A DNA stretch of 64,000 nt from Lewinella sp. W8 (GCF_004375085.3 NZ_SNAQ03000001.1:496001-560000), one strand, 5' to 3'; shown: positions 1 to 8,880, numbered from the stretch's first letter. Notes: generated from the sequence alone by a model not told the origin. Made by a program: numbers and translations.

Positions 1-195
1 GCTGAAATCCTGGTCGCCAAACATTTTGCCACAGAGCAGGGCAACCACCGGTCGAATGCGCTTCCCACCGAGTTGTAAAATGTAGTCGATGGGGGCGTAA
101 AGGCCCCGGGGCTCTTTTTCCCCGAATCCGCTCACCAGTTCCTTCAGGAAAAGCTGGCGAATATCGTCAATGGTTGTAATCGGAGGCTGTTGCAT
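1..195 (-). CDS. Polyprenyl synthetase family protein, N-terminal part
   Basis: The reverse strand encodes 65 residues from an ATG at 195 and runs off the left edge of the window. The segment contains LGGKRIRP, the conserved substrate-binding motif near the start of trans-isoprenyl diphosphate synthases, which condense isopentenyl diphosphate onto allylic diphosphates for quinone and undecaprenyl carriers. The Asp-rich catalytic motifs lie outside the window, so chain length cannot be judged. A TATGTTTG promoter element ends 4 bases before the ATG, implying a very short or absent leader. Family assignment is firm, exact product open. Confidence 0.85.
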   Translation of the reverse strand, partial: MQQPPITTIDDIRQLFLKELVSGFGEKEPRGLYAPIDYILQLGGKRIRPVVALLCGKMFGDQDFS

Positions 196-199
196 GGGG

Positions 200-207
200 C
201 AAACATA
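200..207 (-). promoter_or_regulatory. Bacteroidota -7 element of polyprenyl synthetase gene
   Basis: Reverse-strand TATGTTTG matches TAnnTTTG. The ATG at 195 follows almost at once, so the transcript should be leaderless or nearly so. Confidence 0.5.
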
Positions 208-503
208 CGAAGTGCCACTGGCTATAAACATCGATTCCTGCGGAACAGTCTTGCGGGTTGGGGGTTAATTTTATTGGGCAGTAGTTATTACTTCCGTTAC
301 TCCCCGGGTTTGCGAATGCCTGAACCAGGTTTGCCGTCGAATTAGGTGGATCGCGTCATCGCCATTGATGCGGGAAGCCAACTTCCGCTGGCGAATATTT
401 TTTGGGCACGTCGTGCAGGTGCCAGGCAAAAACCCGGGGAGCCAGAATGTTCTGGTTAGCTCCCGAAGAATGTTGTTCTGCCCAACCCAAAAGCGAAACC
501 TTT
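208..503. other. Intergenic region upstream of the YpdA-like gene
   Basis: About 300 bases between divergent genes. An in-frame upstream extension of the reductase gene exists (ATG at 402) but encodes a Cys- and Pro-rich stretch unlike the family, so I treat it as leader. No hairpin or repeat of note was seen. Confidence 0.4.
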
Positions 504-1484
504 ATGGAACACTACGATTTGATCATCATCGGTGGAGGTCCCTCGGGCATCAATGTGGGCATCAGTGCGGAGAAGGCCGGACTGAAGTACCTCATTCTGG
601 AAAAAGGGATGTTGGTCAACAGCCTCTTTAATTTTCCGGTGAACATGACTTTTTTCAGTACTTCGCTCAAACTGGAAATCCACCAGACTCCCTTCATCAG
701 CCACGGAGATAAACCCACCCGGGCCGAATCCCTGGAATATTACCGCCGCCTGGTCGACAGCTTCAACCTTAATCTGCACCTCTACGAAGCCGTGGAAAAA
801 ATGGAGGCTTCGGCCACGGGCGGTTACGTGGTGACCACCGAAAAGGATACTTACGCAGCCTCCTATGTATGCGTAGCTACCGGCTTTTACGATACGCCCA
901 ACCCATTGGACGTTCCCGGAGAAGACCTCCCGAAAGTGAAGCATTACTACGATGACCCTCATGCCTACATCGGTCAGGAAGTGGTGGTGGTCGGAGCGGC
1001 CAACTCCGCCTGCGATGCGGCCCTCGAATGCTGGCGCAAGGGCGCCCACGTAACGATGGTCATTCGCGGAGCAGAAATCTCTCCCCGGGTCAAGTACTGG
1101 ATTCGTCCCGACATTGAGAACCGAATCAAGGAGGGCAGCATCAAGGCCTACTTTCACAGCGAACTTGAGCGTATTGAGGAAACGGAGGTCGTGGTCCGCA
1201 CCCCCGAAGGAACCCTGGTACTCCCCAATGATTTCGTGCTGGCAATGACGGGCTACCGTCCAAACTATGACCTGCTGGAACGCCTGGGACTCCCCATCGA
1301 CGAAGAAGATGCCTGTAAGCCAATCTTCCGCAAGGAAACCCTGGAAACCACCCTGCCGGGAGTGTATATGGCCGGAGTCGTCTGTGCCGGCCTCCAGACC
1401 AGCAAACTCTTCATCGAAAATACCCGGGATCACGGAGACATCATTGTCGGAGATATCGTCCAAAAGCAGTCCGTGACGGCCTGA
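504..1484 (+). CDS. YpdA-like FAD/NAD(P)H-dependent thiol-disulfide reductase
   Basis: A 326-residue two-nucleotide-domain flavoprotein. The ATG at 504 is chosen because the FAD-binding Rossmann motif GGGPSG (residues 10-15) then follows immediately, as in relatives. A second nucleotide-binding motif, GAANSA, lies at 164-169. There is no CxxC redox pair, which is typical of YpdA proteins (bacillithiol disulfide reductases of Firmicutes and Bacteroidota) rather than thioredoxin reductase. From family knowledge it would use NADPH to keep a low-molecular-weight thiol reduced in the cytoplasm. It stands alone and ends at a strong hairpin shared with convergent rpsT. The actual substrate is inferred. 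Confidence 0.8.
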   Translation: MEHYDLIIIGGGPSGINVGISAEKAGLKYLILEKGMLVNSLFNFPVNMTFFSTSLKLEIHQTPFISHGDKPTRAESLEYYRRLVDSFNLNLHLYEAVEKMEASATGGYVVTTEKDTYAASYVCVATGFYDTPNPLDVPGEDLPKVKHYYDDPHAYIGQEVVVVGAANSACDAALECWRKGAHVTMVIRGAEISPRVKYWIRPDIENRIKEGSIKAYFHSELERIEETEVVVRTPEGTLVLPNDFVLAMTGYRPNYDLLERLGLPIDEEDACKPIFRKETLETTLPGVYMAGVVCAGLQTSKLFIENTRDHGDIIVGDIVQKQSVTA

Positions 1485-1510
1485 GGCCAAACAACCGGTA
1501 CCGAGAAACG

Positions 1511-1548
1511 CAAAACGCCGCTTCGTTCAAAAACGAAGCGGCGTTTTG
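1511..1548. terminator. Bidirectional terminator hairpin
   Basis: Perfect 17-bp stem (1511-1527 with 1532-1548) and a 4-base loop between the convergent reductase and rpsT genes. Short A and T runs in the stem ends make it usable from both strands. Confidence 0.85.
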
Positions 1549-1573
1549 CCTAGATTATATGCCCGGGGAAATA

Positions 1574-1828
1574 CTAGCCTAAGCTCTTAACGTGCTTAGA
1601 GAGACTAGACTTCAGGTTAGCGGCCTTGTTGGGGTGGAAGAGCCGGCGCTTGGCCAGACGGTCGATCATGCTGAACAGACCGGGAAGCTGCTTTTCGGCT
1701 TCGGCTTTATCTTCGGTGTCCCGCAGTTTGCGGATCGCCGTACGGGCAGATTTCTTGTAATAGCGGTTGTGAAGACGCTTTTTGGCGTCCTGACGAATGC
1801 GTTTCTTAGCTGACTGGTGATGTGCCAT
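1574..1828 (-). CDS. rpsT: 30S ribosomal protein S20
   Basis: 84 residues starting MAHHQSAKKRIRQ, very basic, with the helical pattern of bacterial S20 and the conserved tail segment HPNKAANLKSSL. S20 binds 16S rRNA in the small subunit body. Length is normal for the family. It is monocistronic, with a TACCTTTG promoter element 38 bases upstream and the strong hairpin downstream. Confidence 0.97.
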   Translation of the reverse strand: MAHHQSAKKRIRQDAKKRLHNRYYKKSARTAIRKLRDTEDKAEAEKQLPGLFSMIDRLAKRRLFHPNKAANLKSSLSKHVKSLG

Positions 1829-1866
1829 TTTCTACTGAAATTTATTTCCGGGCTTGAATCGGTCCG

Positions 1867-1874
1867 CAAAGGTA
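1867..1874 (-). promoter_or_regulatory. -7 promoter element of rpsT
   Basis: Reverse-strand TACCTTTG matches TAnnTTTG and gives a leader of roughly 30 bases before the rpsT ATG. The -33 TTG is not evident at the usual distance. Confidence 0.55.
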
Positions 1875-2050
1875 CGACTTTTTTCAATTCTGCGAAACCT
1901 TTACCTTTTTATTTATGAGCTTTAGATCCCGGTGGGGATCCTTAAACCTCACTTATGGAAATGCCTTTCTAAGGCCCGAAGTTGTCCTGAGGAGGAAATT
2001 CTGTCTTCTGGCCCAGGGATATGGTTCCGTCCTCCAATCCCTCACTACCC

Positions 2051-2083
2051 CCTAAATCCTCTAATCCTGAAACCTAAATCCTT
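2051..2083. repeat. Short CTAAATCCT / CTAATCCT repeats
   Basis: Three imperfect copies of an 8-9 base unit (CTAAATCCT, CTAATCCT, CTAAATCCT) just upstream of the response regulator. Similar runs occur near 50424-50445 and at 61551-61670, so this is a dispersed intergenic repeat rather than local chance. Confidence 0.45.
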
Positions 2084-2111
2084 TACCTTTACCCGGTAAC
2101 CTAGTGCTTTT

Positions 2112-2486
2112 ATGAAACGAGGAAAAATATTGCTGGTCGACGACGAGCCCGCAATAAGAACGGCGTTAGACTTTCTGGTGAGCAAGGCCGGGTATGAAAC
2201 GGCTGTGGCCAGCGACGGGAAAGAAGCCATCGCCGTGGCAACCACCTTTCAGCCCCAGGTAGCGGTCCTGGACGTCATGATGCCCGAAATGGACGGCTTC
2301 ACGGTGGCCGAAAGACTACGGGAAATCCCCGGCCTGAGTGATGTCCGCATCGTATTCCTTACCGCCCGGAGCCGTCCCGAAGACCGCTACGCCGGATACC
2401 AGCACGGTGGAGAAGTATACCTGACCAAGCCCTTCGACAACCAGGACCTGCTCGATGTTCTCGGGGATCTGTTCATCTACGGCTAA
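2112..2486 (+). CDS. Single-domain response regulator (CheY-like)
   Basis: 124 residues forming one receiver domain and nothing else. Visible landmarks are the acidic pair in LLVDDEP near residues 8-12, the phospho-acceptor Asp in AVLDVMMPEMDG (about residue 54), the switch Thr in FLTAR (about 84) and the Lys in LTKPF (about 104). With no output domain it probably acts by protein-protein contact or phosphotransfer. No histidine kinase lies in the window, so its partner is unknown. It ends 6 bases from the end of the convergent amylase gene. Confidence 0.92.
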   Translation: MKRGKILLVDDEPAIRTALDFLVSKAGYETAVASDGKEAIAVATTFQPQVAVLDVMMPEMDGFTVAERLREIPGLSDVRIVFLTARSRPEDRYAGYQHGGEVYLTKPFDNQDLLDVLGDLFIYG

Positions 2487-2492
2487 CCGTAC

Positions 2493-4976
2493 CTAGCGCG
2501 GACTGCGGACCACCCGAACCACCTGTTCTCCCCGCCGCAATACGTAAACCCCGGCGGGAACTTCCCCGAGATCTACGATAATCTCATTATCGTTGGCCGC
2601 GCGTACCGGCGCGGCGAAGCTGCGGCCATCGGCCGCCATAAGCTGCCAGCCCCTCGTGGCGCCGGTTCCCCTTACCCGGAGCAGGTGGTCCGTAGGGTTG
2701 GGGAAGGCGGCGAGTTGCCCGGATGGGTCTCCCCAAACGGTACGCACCTCGCTGAGGTGCTCGCTGCCGTCCAGCTCCCGGGTTCTTAATCGGTAATACC
2801 GAACGGAATTGATCCAGGGGCGATCGTCGAGATGACGGTACGTTGCCGGGCGATTGTTGGGAATAGCCTGGTGAAGCAAACGGAAGTTGAACCCATCCTC
2901 GCTGGTTTCCAGCACGAATTCCGCCAGGTCTTCTTCGAGGGAAGTAGACCAGTCCAGTTGAACGACGCCCTTGTCCAACGGCAGGGCGGTAAAGGCATTC
3001 AGCGTCAGGGGAAGGGCCTCCGAAAGAATGTAGACGGCGTAGGATCTGGCCGGTACGTCGATGAGCAATTTACGGTCGTTACCCAGCGTCGCCGTCGTAT
3101 TGAAGGCATTACCCGTCAACTCCAGAAAGGTAGACCCGCCACCAACGCCATTAGCGGGCGCCAATTCCTGATTCACCTTCAGGGTTTCGTAGGCGTAATT
3201 GATGGCTACCACCACCTGCTGGGCGCCGGCACCACCACTCATCTGGTAGATCAGCGATCGGCTGTCCTGGCCGGATTGATAATCGGCCGACCGGTTAGTC
3301 CCGAAGCGGTTCAGGTATTCGATGGTGGGAGAACCAAAAATGTGGGCGCGATGAATGGCCATGAGCTGACTGATCTCCGCGGAAAGGTTCACTGTAGGAG
3401 CGTTGGGGATGGGTTTGCCGAAGAAATCCGGATAGAATACCGTGGGCACGCCAATCTGGTTATTGGTCAGAATGTAGGCATACCCCAGCATGGGATCCTG
3501 CTGAATGGGTTCTCCGGGGCCGCGGAAGTCGTGGTTATTGACGAAGGTTACGGCGTTGAAGCCCGGCAGTCCGACGGCATCCCGCAGCGAGGCGTTGAAG
3601 ACGTTCCGCAAGTCGTAGCCGCCGTTGTCCGACGCCTCCTTCAGGGCATTGCGCAGGGTAAAATCAAAAACCCGCACGACGGCACTACTGGACGTGGTGG
3701 CCAGGGTAACGTCATCCACCCAGGCCTTCAGCAGGTTGGGGTTGCCGTCGAAGAGTTCGCCAACGACCATGTCGGGGGTTTGGCCGCGGCCGGCCAGGTC
3801 GTCGAGCAGCTGCCCGACGAAGGAAGGCGGGAAGTGCTTGACGGCATCCATTCTCAGGCCCCCTACGCCCACGTCGGTAAGCAACCAGTTGGTCCAGTCG
3901 TTGTAGGTGGTTGCGGTACTGGCTTCGGCCTGCACGATATCGTAAAAAAAGATCTTGCTGTCCCAGTCGCCGGACAGAAAGGTCGTGGCGGCGTTGCTGG
4001 TGTTGGGGCGGAAGTTCTCAAAGTTCATTCCGCCCTGCCCACTGGGCAGTGCGGTAAAGTCGGTGTAGGTCTGGTAGACCAGGTCCGACAGGGGAATATT
4101 GAATCCCGGGCTGCCGTCGGCGGGCTCGTAGTAAATATCGTAGATGCGGTGGTCCGAATAGCCGTTGGTGTTGTTCAGGAAAATCAGCAGATCGTCCCCG
4201 CCCGCGTTAAAGTCGGCGGCGGTGATGGTCAGGGCGAACTCGTCGGTGTAGCAACCGCTGAAGTCAAACAGCGTGGCGACGATATCCTGATTAAGCTGAG
4301 CAAGGTTGAAGGGTTGCCCGCAATCTCCGCCCCCGTTGGGCTCCGACTCGTTTACTTCTCCCTGATAGGGTAGGGACGAACTGGCGATCGTGGGGTAAAA
4401 TTTATAAGTCCGGCTGACGTAAGACGAAGCCTGGGTTTTTGAGCTGATTTTGATGTAGTAGGTGCCCGCTCCGTAGGCTCCGCCCAGCGGTAAGCGGCAG
4501 CGGAACCGGTCGCTGGGGTAGGGCTGCTTGCCGTTGCCGTTGAAGTGGGTTTCGATGTACGCTTTGACGGCGGGATTATCTTCCGGACTGCCGCCGTCGC
4601 GGTGGTTGTAGACCACGTCGGCTACGGCCTGCATACCACGGGCGTTCAGGGCACCAATGATGGCGTCCACTTCTCCCCGGGTTCCGAAACCGGTGCGGCC
4701 CAGGCCGAATTCTCCCAGGTCGTACAAATCCTTGGGGTCATAGCCGTTTGAGCAGGCACCGAAGCTGGCACGCGACATGGGCGGTAGCCACACGTAGGTG
4801 AAGCCCGCGTCGTCCAGGCTGTTGACCTGGCCGGCGAGGACGCTGGCCCAGTTGGGGCCGCTGTAGCCATTGCAGCCGTCTTTGTCGTAGTCCCAGTACC
4901 AGCCCTGGAGCATAAAGTCCTGAGCCGAAATCGATAAAGTCGCAAAGAGCAGTAGGGGGAGAAAAAGGGTACGCAT
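2493..4976 (-). CDS. Secreted GH13 alpha-amylase with T9SS sorting domain
   Basis: 827 residues from the ATG at 4976, chosen because a signal peptide (about 1-18, ending SISA) then begins the protein; the frame stays open upstream through a repeat array but that part is not convincing protein. GH13 signatures: region I DVVYNH (120-125), nucleophile Asp377 in GLRMDAVKHF, acid/base Glu407 in VVGELF and Asp483 in VNNHD. About 200 residues separate regions I and II, longer than a usual B domain, and include a beta-rich insert. The last ~75 residues, beginning around AAFPNPTDH, are a type A T9SS C-terminal domain, so the enzyme should be exported across the outer membrane to hydrolyse alpha-1,4-glucans outside the cell. 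The divergent gene at 5517 encodes another T9SS cargo. Confidence 0.93.
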   Translation of the reverse strand: MRTLFLPLLLFATLSISAQDFMLQGWYWDYDKDGCNGYSGPNWASVLAGQVNSLDDAGFTYVWLPPMSRASFGACSNGYDPKDLYDLGEFGLGRTGFGTRGEVDAIIGALNARGMQAVADVVYNHRDGGSPEDNPAVKAYIETHFNGNGKQPYPSDRFRCRLPLGGAYGAGTYYIKISSKTQASSYVSRTYKFYPTIASSSLPYQGEVNESEPNGGGDCGQPFNLAQLNQDIVATLFDFSGCYTDEFALTITAADFNAGGDDLLIFLNNTNGYSDHRIYDIYYEPADGSPGFNIPLSDLVYQTYTDFTALPSGQGGMNFENFRPNTSNAATTFLSGDWDSKIFFYDIVQAEASTATTYNDWTNWLLTDVGVGGLRMDAVKHFPPSFVGQLLDDLAGRGQTPDMVVGELFDGNPNLLKAWVDDVTLATTSSSAVVRVFDFTLRNALKEASDNGGYDLRNVFNASLRDAVGLPGFNAVTFVNNHDFRGPGEPIQQDPMLGYAYILTNNQIGVPTVFYPDFFGKPIPNAPTVNLSAEISQLMAIHRAHIFGSPTIEYLNRFGTNRSADYQSGQDSRSLIYQMSGGAGAQQVVVAINYAYETLKVNQELAPANGVGGGSTFLELTGNAFNTTATLGNDRKLLIDVPARSYAVYILSEALPLTLNAFTALPLDKGVVQLDWSTSLEEDLAEFVLETSEDGFNFRLLHQAIPNNRPATYRHLDDRPWINSVRYYRLRTRELDGSEHLSEVRTVWGDPSGQLAAFPNPTDHLLRVRGTGATRGWQLMAADGRSFAAPVRAANDNEIIVDLGEVPAGVYVLRRGEQVVRVVRSPR

Positions 4977-5229
4977 GATGGAGGGGGTTGGGCGGATAAA
5001 ATAATTAATAAATTTTATGTGTGCGGGCGAAATTTCCGGGTATGTCGCCATCAAGGGATGTGCAACGATGGCTGACGCGGGTGCCGTGTTTTTGGGTGAG
5101 GCCAGGTGAAGAGGGAGGACACAGTCGCAGTGAGCGATTGCTAACCCCCAGGCACCAATTTCCCTGGCTCTGGGCGGATAAACAAGGCACCTGCACGCCG
5201 TTGCCCAAGGGCTAGTCGCACAAGCACGT

Positions 5230-5443
5230 CGCTGCATTTTCTTAAAAATCAGTGATCCCGACGAGCTGAGCGGAACTCGGGACCGCTGCATTTTCTTAAA
5301 AATCAGCGATCCCGACGAGATGAGCGGAACTCGGGACCGCTGCATTTTCTTACAATCAGCGATCCCGACGAGCTGAGCGGAACTCGGGGCCGCTGCATTT
5401 TCTTACAATCAACTACCCCGAGGAAATTCGCGGAACTCGAAGG
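5230..5443. repeat. 54-bp tandem repeat array (about 3.9 units)
   Basis: Units start at 5230, 5284, 5338 and 5391 with CGCTGCATTTTCTTA and end in ACTCGGGAC or a variant. The first two are 54 bp, the third 53 bp, the fourth degenerates after CTTACAATCA. Each unit has complementary TCCCGA and TCGGGA segments that can form a short stem. The array lies in the 540-bp gap between the divergent amylase and 442-residue T9SS-cargo genes; nothing else was recognised in that gap apart from a GGCACCTGCA motif at 5186. Confidence 0.9.
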
Positions 5444-5516
5444 CGAGGGCCAAAAGCAAGGGTGCATCTTTAAGTGGCCCTGCTTATCTTACCTGACCTT
5501 TCAGAAAACATCTAAT

Positions 5517-6845
5517 ATGAAATTGGTTAATTGGCTCTTCCTTTGCCTGCTGGTGATGGGAGGTAACGTGGTGGCGCAAAACGGAATCATTGGCACGGGC
5601 TTCGCCAACGGCTGGACGGTACCCACGGACGGACTCTCCTTTTCGCCCTCCTTCGGCTCCAGCAACATCTTCATCGGCCAGCCCAACGGAACGGGACTTC
5701 AGTATTTCCGACTCTGGCGCAATGCCGGGGACACCGAATTTTACCAGAACGGACAGTTCGGCCCGCAGGGATGCGCCGCGGACCTCGACCGAACGGCCAA
5801 CGAGGGAGAAAACTACGTGATGACCGGCTGCGGAACGGTCGCTTTTTCCGTCGACGTCACGGACATGAGCCACAACTACGTGTTCAAAACCCCGAACCTT
5901 TTCGGAGACCCTACCTCCTTCCTCTACTTCAAAGTAGAAGGCCCCATTCAATCTATTTTCCAGACCGGGCAGCAGCCAGAACCAAATATGGAGGGAGAAA
6001 TTCCCGCCGATGAACCCGTCCTGGTGGGCGTCGTCACCACCGACGCGATGAGCCCCGGGCAGGCCGTCTATCTGCGCTACACCACCGATGGCTTCGCCAC
6101 CTCGACGGTCGTACCGATGGACAATGTTTTCGGGCCATTTTTCGAGTATTTGATTCCCGCCCAACCGGACGGTACCACCGTAGAATACTACCCCTTCACC
6201 TCCGGCGATGCGGTGCCACCGGCCGCCGACGGTTCCGATGCCGATTACCGCACGATCAACGGCGATACGAACGGAGGCAGCAATTTTCGTTACACCGTCA
6301 ACCGGGCTCTCCCCGTGACCTACCTCCGGTGGACCGGGCGCCGGCTGAAGCCCCAGGTGGTCGCCCTGGACTGGGAAACGGGAACCGAAGATCAAGCCAG
6401 CCACTTCGTGGTGGAGTGCAGTGAAAATGAAGGACAAAGCTGGTCGGAGCGGGCCATCGTTCCCGCCCGTAACCTCCCGGCCGGAGCGAAGTACACTTTC
6501 TTGGATGAAGGGGTATTCCCCGAGAGTTTACAGTACCGCTTACGGCAGGTAGATTTTGACGGTAGTGCGCACCTCTCGCCGATGATCGTCGTTCCGGCGT
6601 TGGAGCAGCTACTCCACGTATGGCCATCGCCAAGCAACGGTGTGATGAACCTGAACGTCCCCGAGGAGTTTGCGGGCGGAACGGCCAGGCTACTGAGCCT
6701 GAGTGGGCAAGTGCTGAATCTGGAACGTCTGTCCTCAGGCAGTCAGCAACTCATTGCCGGAGAGGTGCCCGCGGGCGTTTACCTGCTGCGGGTTAGCAGT
6801 GCCGACCAGCAACGGGTGGAGCAATTGCGGGTGGTCATTCAGTAG
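5517..6845 (+). CDS. Secreted T9SS cargo protein of unknown function
   Basis: 442 residues with a signal peptide (1 to about 20, ending VVAQ) and a C-terminal type A T9SS sorting domain (about 365-442: HVWPSPSNGVMNL, then GEVPAGVYLLRV). The middle is beta-rich; residues about 165-255 resemble an Ig-like or starch-binding-type sandwich (YLRYTTDGFAT, TTVEYYPF). A second beta domain (about 270-355, VALDWETGTEDQASHF) matches the linker module seen before many T9SS tails. No catalytic motif is recognisable. Its position head-to-head with the exported amylase suggests a polysaccharide-related surface role, which is only contextual inference. Confidence 0.8.
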   Translation: MKLVNWLFLCLLVMGGNVVAQNGIIGTGFANGWTVPTDGLSFSPSFGSSNIFIGQPNGTGLQYFRLWRNAGDTEFYQNGQFGPQGCAADLDRTANEGENYVMTGCGTVAFSVDVTDMSHNYVFKTPNLFGDPTSFLYFKVEGPIQSIFQTGQQPEPNMEGEIPADEPVLVGVVTTDAMSPGQAVYLRYTTDGFATSTVVPMDNVFGPFFEYLIPAQPDGTTVEYYPFTSGDAVPPAADGSDADYRTINGDTNGGSNFRYTVNRALPVTYLRWTGRRLKPQVVALDWETGTEDQASHFVVECSENEGQSWSERAIVPARNLPAGAKYTFLDEGVFPESLQYRLRQVDFDGSAHLSPMIVVPALEQLLHVWPSPSNGVMNLNVPEEFAGGTARLLSLSGQVLNLERLSSGSQQLIAGEVPAGVYLLRVSSADQQRVEQLRVVIQ

Positions 6846-6940
6846 CGCGTGATCGACGGTCAGGCCTGGAGTCAGCGGCAAAAGAGAGTATGGGGCAAAC
6901 CGGCTACCTGAAGCAATCCGAATAGCCGAACATAAAAAGA

Positions 6941-6972
6941 AAAGCCCCGCCAGCACGGGGCGGCGGGGCTTT
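6941..6972. terminator. Bidirectional terminator hairpin
   Basis: 11-bp perfect stem AAAGCCCCGCC / GGCGGGGCTTT (6941-6951 with 6962-6972) between convergent genes, preceded by an A-rich tract that serves as the U-run for etfA. Confidence 0.85.
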
Positions 6973-6995
6973 CAAGCATCTTCCTGGCAAGAGGT

Positions 6996-7955
6996 TTACC
7001 CTGCCTTATGTTCCTTGATGGCTTCGGTCAGCTTCGGAAGCACCTCGAAGAGGTCACCCACTACACCGTAGTCGGCGGCCTTGAAGAAGGGAGCCTCGGG
7101 GTCCTTGTTGACCACCACGATGGTCTTGGAGTTGTTGACCCCGGCCAGGTGCTGAATGGCACCGCTGATGCCGGCGGCAATGTACAGGTTGGGGCGAATG
7201 GCTACGCCGGTTTGTCCTACGTGCTCGTGGTGAGGGCGCCAACCTACGTCGGCTACCGGACGGCTACAGGCCGTGGTGGCTCCCAGGGCTTCGGCCAGGT
7301 CTTCAATGACGCCCCAGTTTTCGGGGCCCTTCAGGCCACGGCCGCCACTGACGACCAGTTCCGCTTCGGGAAGCGGAGTGGTTCCTTCCACCCGCTTGGT
7401 TTCGATTACTTTGGTTTTGGCGGCCGGCAGTTCCGGGGAGAAGCTCTCCACCGCTACCGCAGCACCGCTTTCCTCTACGGGGATAGAGTTACCGGCCAGG
7501 CTGATGACCTTGTATTCCGTCGTGAGGGTCACGTCGGCGTAGGCCTTACCGGAGAATACCGCTTTGCGTACCGTCAGTTGGTCTCCGTTGGCGGTCGGAA
7601 CGGCATTTACACCGGGGGCGGAGCCGGCCAGCAGGCGGGCGGCTAAACGACCCACCAGGTTTTTGCCCGTGGAGTTATGGGATAGGACGATCACTTTGGC
7701 ACCAACTTCTTTGGCGGCCGCAGCGATGGCGGCGGTGTACACCTGGCTGTCAAATTTGGCTACGCCCGGGCCACCGACGTTGAGCACCTTACTGGCACCG
7801 AAAACTCCGAGCTGGCCGGCGTCTTCTACCTCACCGATGGTGAGGGCGCAGCAATCCGTGCCGAGCACTTCGGCGGTTTTTTTAGCGTAGGTTACTGCTT
7901 CATGAGCAGCTTTCTTGAACTTTCCATTCGTGGCTTCAGCAAATACAAGCACCAT
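6996..7955 (-). CDS. etfA: Electron transfer flavoprotein subunit alpha
   Basis: 319 residues. The C-terminal half shows the FAD-binding signature of EtfA: SRPVADVGWRPHHEHVGQTG, then PNLYIAAGISGAIQHLAG and VVVNKDPEAPFFKAADYG. The N-terminal half is the Rossmann-like domain shared with EtfB. EtfAB is a soluble heterodimer that carries electrons from acyl-CoA and other flavin dehydrogenases to the quinone pool via ETF:quinone oxidoreductase. It follows etfB by 50 bp on the same strand, the second gene of a two-gene operon. Confidence 0.96.
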   Translation of the reverse strand: MVLVFAEATNGKFKKAAHEAVTYAKKTAEVLGTDCCALTIGEVEDAGQLGVFGASKVLNVGGPGVAKFDSQVYTAAIAAAAKEVGAKVIVLSHNSTGKNLVGRLAARLLAGSAPGVNAVPTANGDQLTVRKAVFSGKAYADVTLTTEYKVISLAGNSIPVEESGAAVAVESFSPELPAAKTKVIETKRVEGTTPLPEAELVVSGGRGLKGPENWGVIEDLAEALGATTACSRPVADVGWRPHHEHVGQTGVAIRPNLYIAAGISGAIQHLAGVNNSKTIVVVNKDPEAPFFKAADYGVVGDLFEVLPKLTEAIKEHKAG

Positions 7956-8005
7956 GGGAAGAGAATTTTTTTGTGGTTAGGGGGATGAGGTGGACGGACA
8001 ATTAA

Positions 8006-8740
8006 TTAAATGACACGGGCTTCTTCGTGTAGCAGGCGAACGAGTTCTTCCATATTGTCCGGGTCGATGAGCTTGACGGCGGTCTTCTCGGCGGGGAGCT
8101 CGTAGTGGTTGACCTGAGTGGTCTCGGGAAAATCTACGGGCTCGACTACGTTAAGCGGTTTGCGTTTGGCCATCATGATACCCCGCATATTGGGGATGCG
8201 CTGCTCGGCCATGCCCTTAGCGGCACTCACGGCGAAGGGCGTTTCCACTTCCACCACCTCAACGCCACCCTCAATGTCGCGGGTAACGGTGGCCTGGTTA
8301 CCGTTCATCTCCAGATTGCTGGCGTCACCCACGTAGGGTAAGCCCAGGAATTCAGCGACCATGGCGCCAACTTCCGAGCCATTGTAGTCGATGGTTTCCT
8401 TACCGAAGAAAATGATGTCGTAGCCAGCGGCCTGTTCGGCAATTTGCTTGGCGATGTACAGGCTGCTTCCGCCGTCGGTGTTCACCCGAATGGCGTCGTC
8501 GGCACCGATCGCCAGTCCCTTGCGGATGACCGTGTCGTTGTCTGCGGCACCCACGTTCAGGATGGTCACCGTGCCACCCACTGCTTCCTTGAGTTCCAGG
8601 GCACGCACCAGGGCGTACCATTCGTCGTAAGGATTCATGATGTACTGTACGCCGGACTTATCCAGGTCGGATTGATCGGCCGTCAGCTGAATCTTGGTTG
8701 TCGTTTCCGGCGTCTTACTGACGCATACGAGCAGCTTCAT
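8006..8740 (-). CDS. etfB: Electron transfer flavoprotein subunit beta
   Basis: 244 residues beginning MKLLVCVSKTPET, with the EtfB pattern NPYDEWYALVRALELKE and the adenine-nucleotide loop region around VGAADNDTVIRKGLAIGADDAI. It forms the heterodimer with EtfA and holds the AMP site. It is the promoter-proximal gene of etfBA. About 134 bases of leader separate the ATG from a TATCTTTG promoter, and a 24-bp perfect palindrome lies just upstream of that promoter. Confidence 0.96.
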   Translation of the reverse strand: MKLLVCVSKTPETTTKIQLTADQSDLDKSGVQYIMNPYDEWYALVRALELKEAVGGTVTILNVGAADNDTVIRKGLAIGADDAIRVNTDGGSSLYIAKQIAEQAAGYDIIFFGKETIDYNGSEVGAMVAEFLGLPYVGDASNLEMNGNQATVTRDIEGGVEVVEVETPFAVSAAKGMAEQRIPNMRGIMMAKRKPLNVVEPVDFPETTQVNHYELPAEKTAVKLIDPDNMEELVRLLHEEARVI

Positions 8741-8880
8741 ATGGTAAAGAAAATTTTTATGGTCTGGGTTCCTACGTAAAGGGAACTGTTAGGGCAAAAG
8801 ATAGTTGGCAAATGATCGGGAGTTCTTTCAGATAGGTTGAGTACCCGTCCAAAATCCCTCTGCCCAGAGCAAAAGCCGGC

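Noticed and set aside
2832-4373. Long antisense frame opposite the amylase gene (513 codons)
   Set aside because: Mirror effect of G/C-rich codons in the real gene. The same applies to long frames opposite the YpdA-like gene (456-1490), the M16 protease (40047-41882), M61 (53645-54883), S8 (51563-52852), S9 (58444-60960) and GH3 (61788-63815). None has recognisable protein motifs.
4977-5345. N-terminal extension of the amylase through the repeat array
   Set aside because: A proper signal peptide starts at 4976; upstream codons are repeat-derived and include low-complexity stretches.
5230-5443. CRISPR array
   Set aside because: The 54-bp units are contiguous with no unique spacers and vary at their ends; no cas genes are near.
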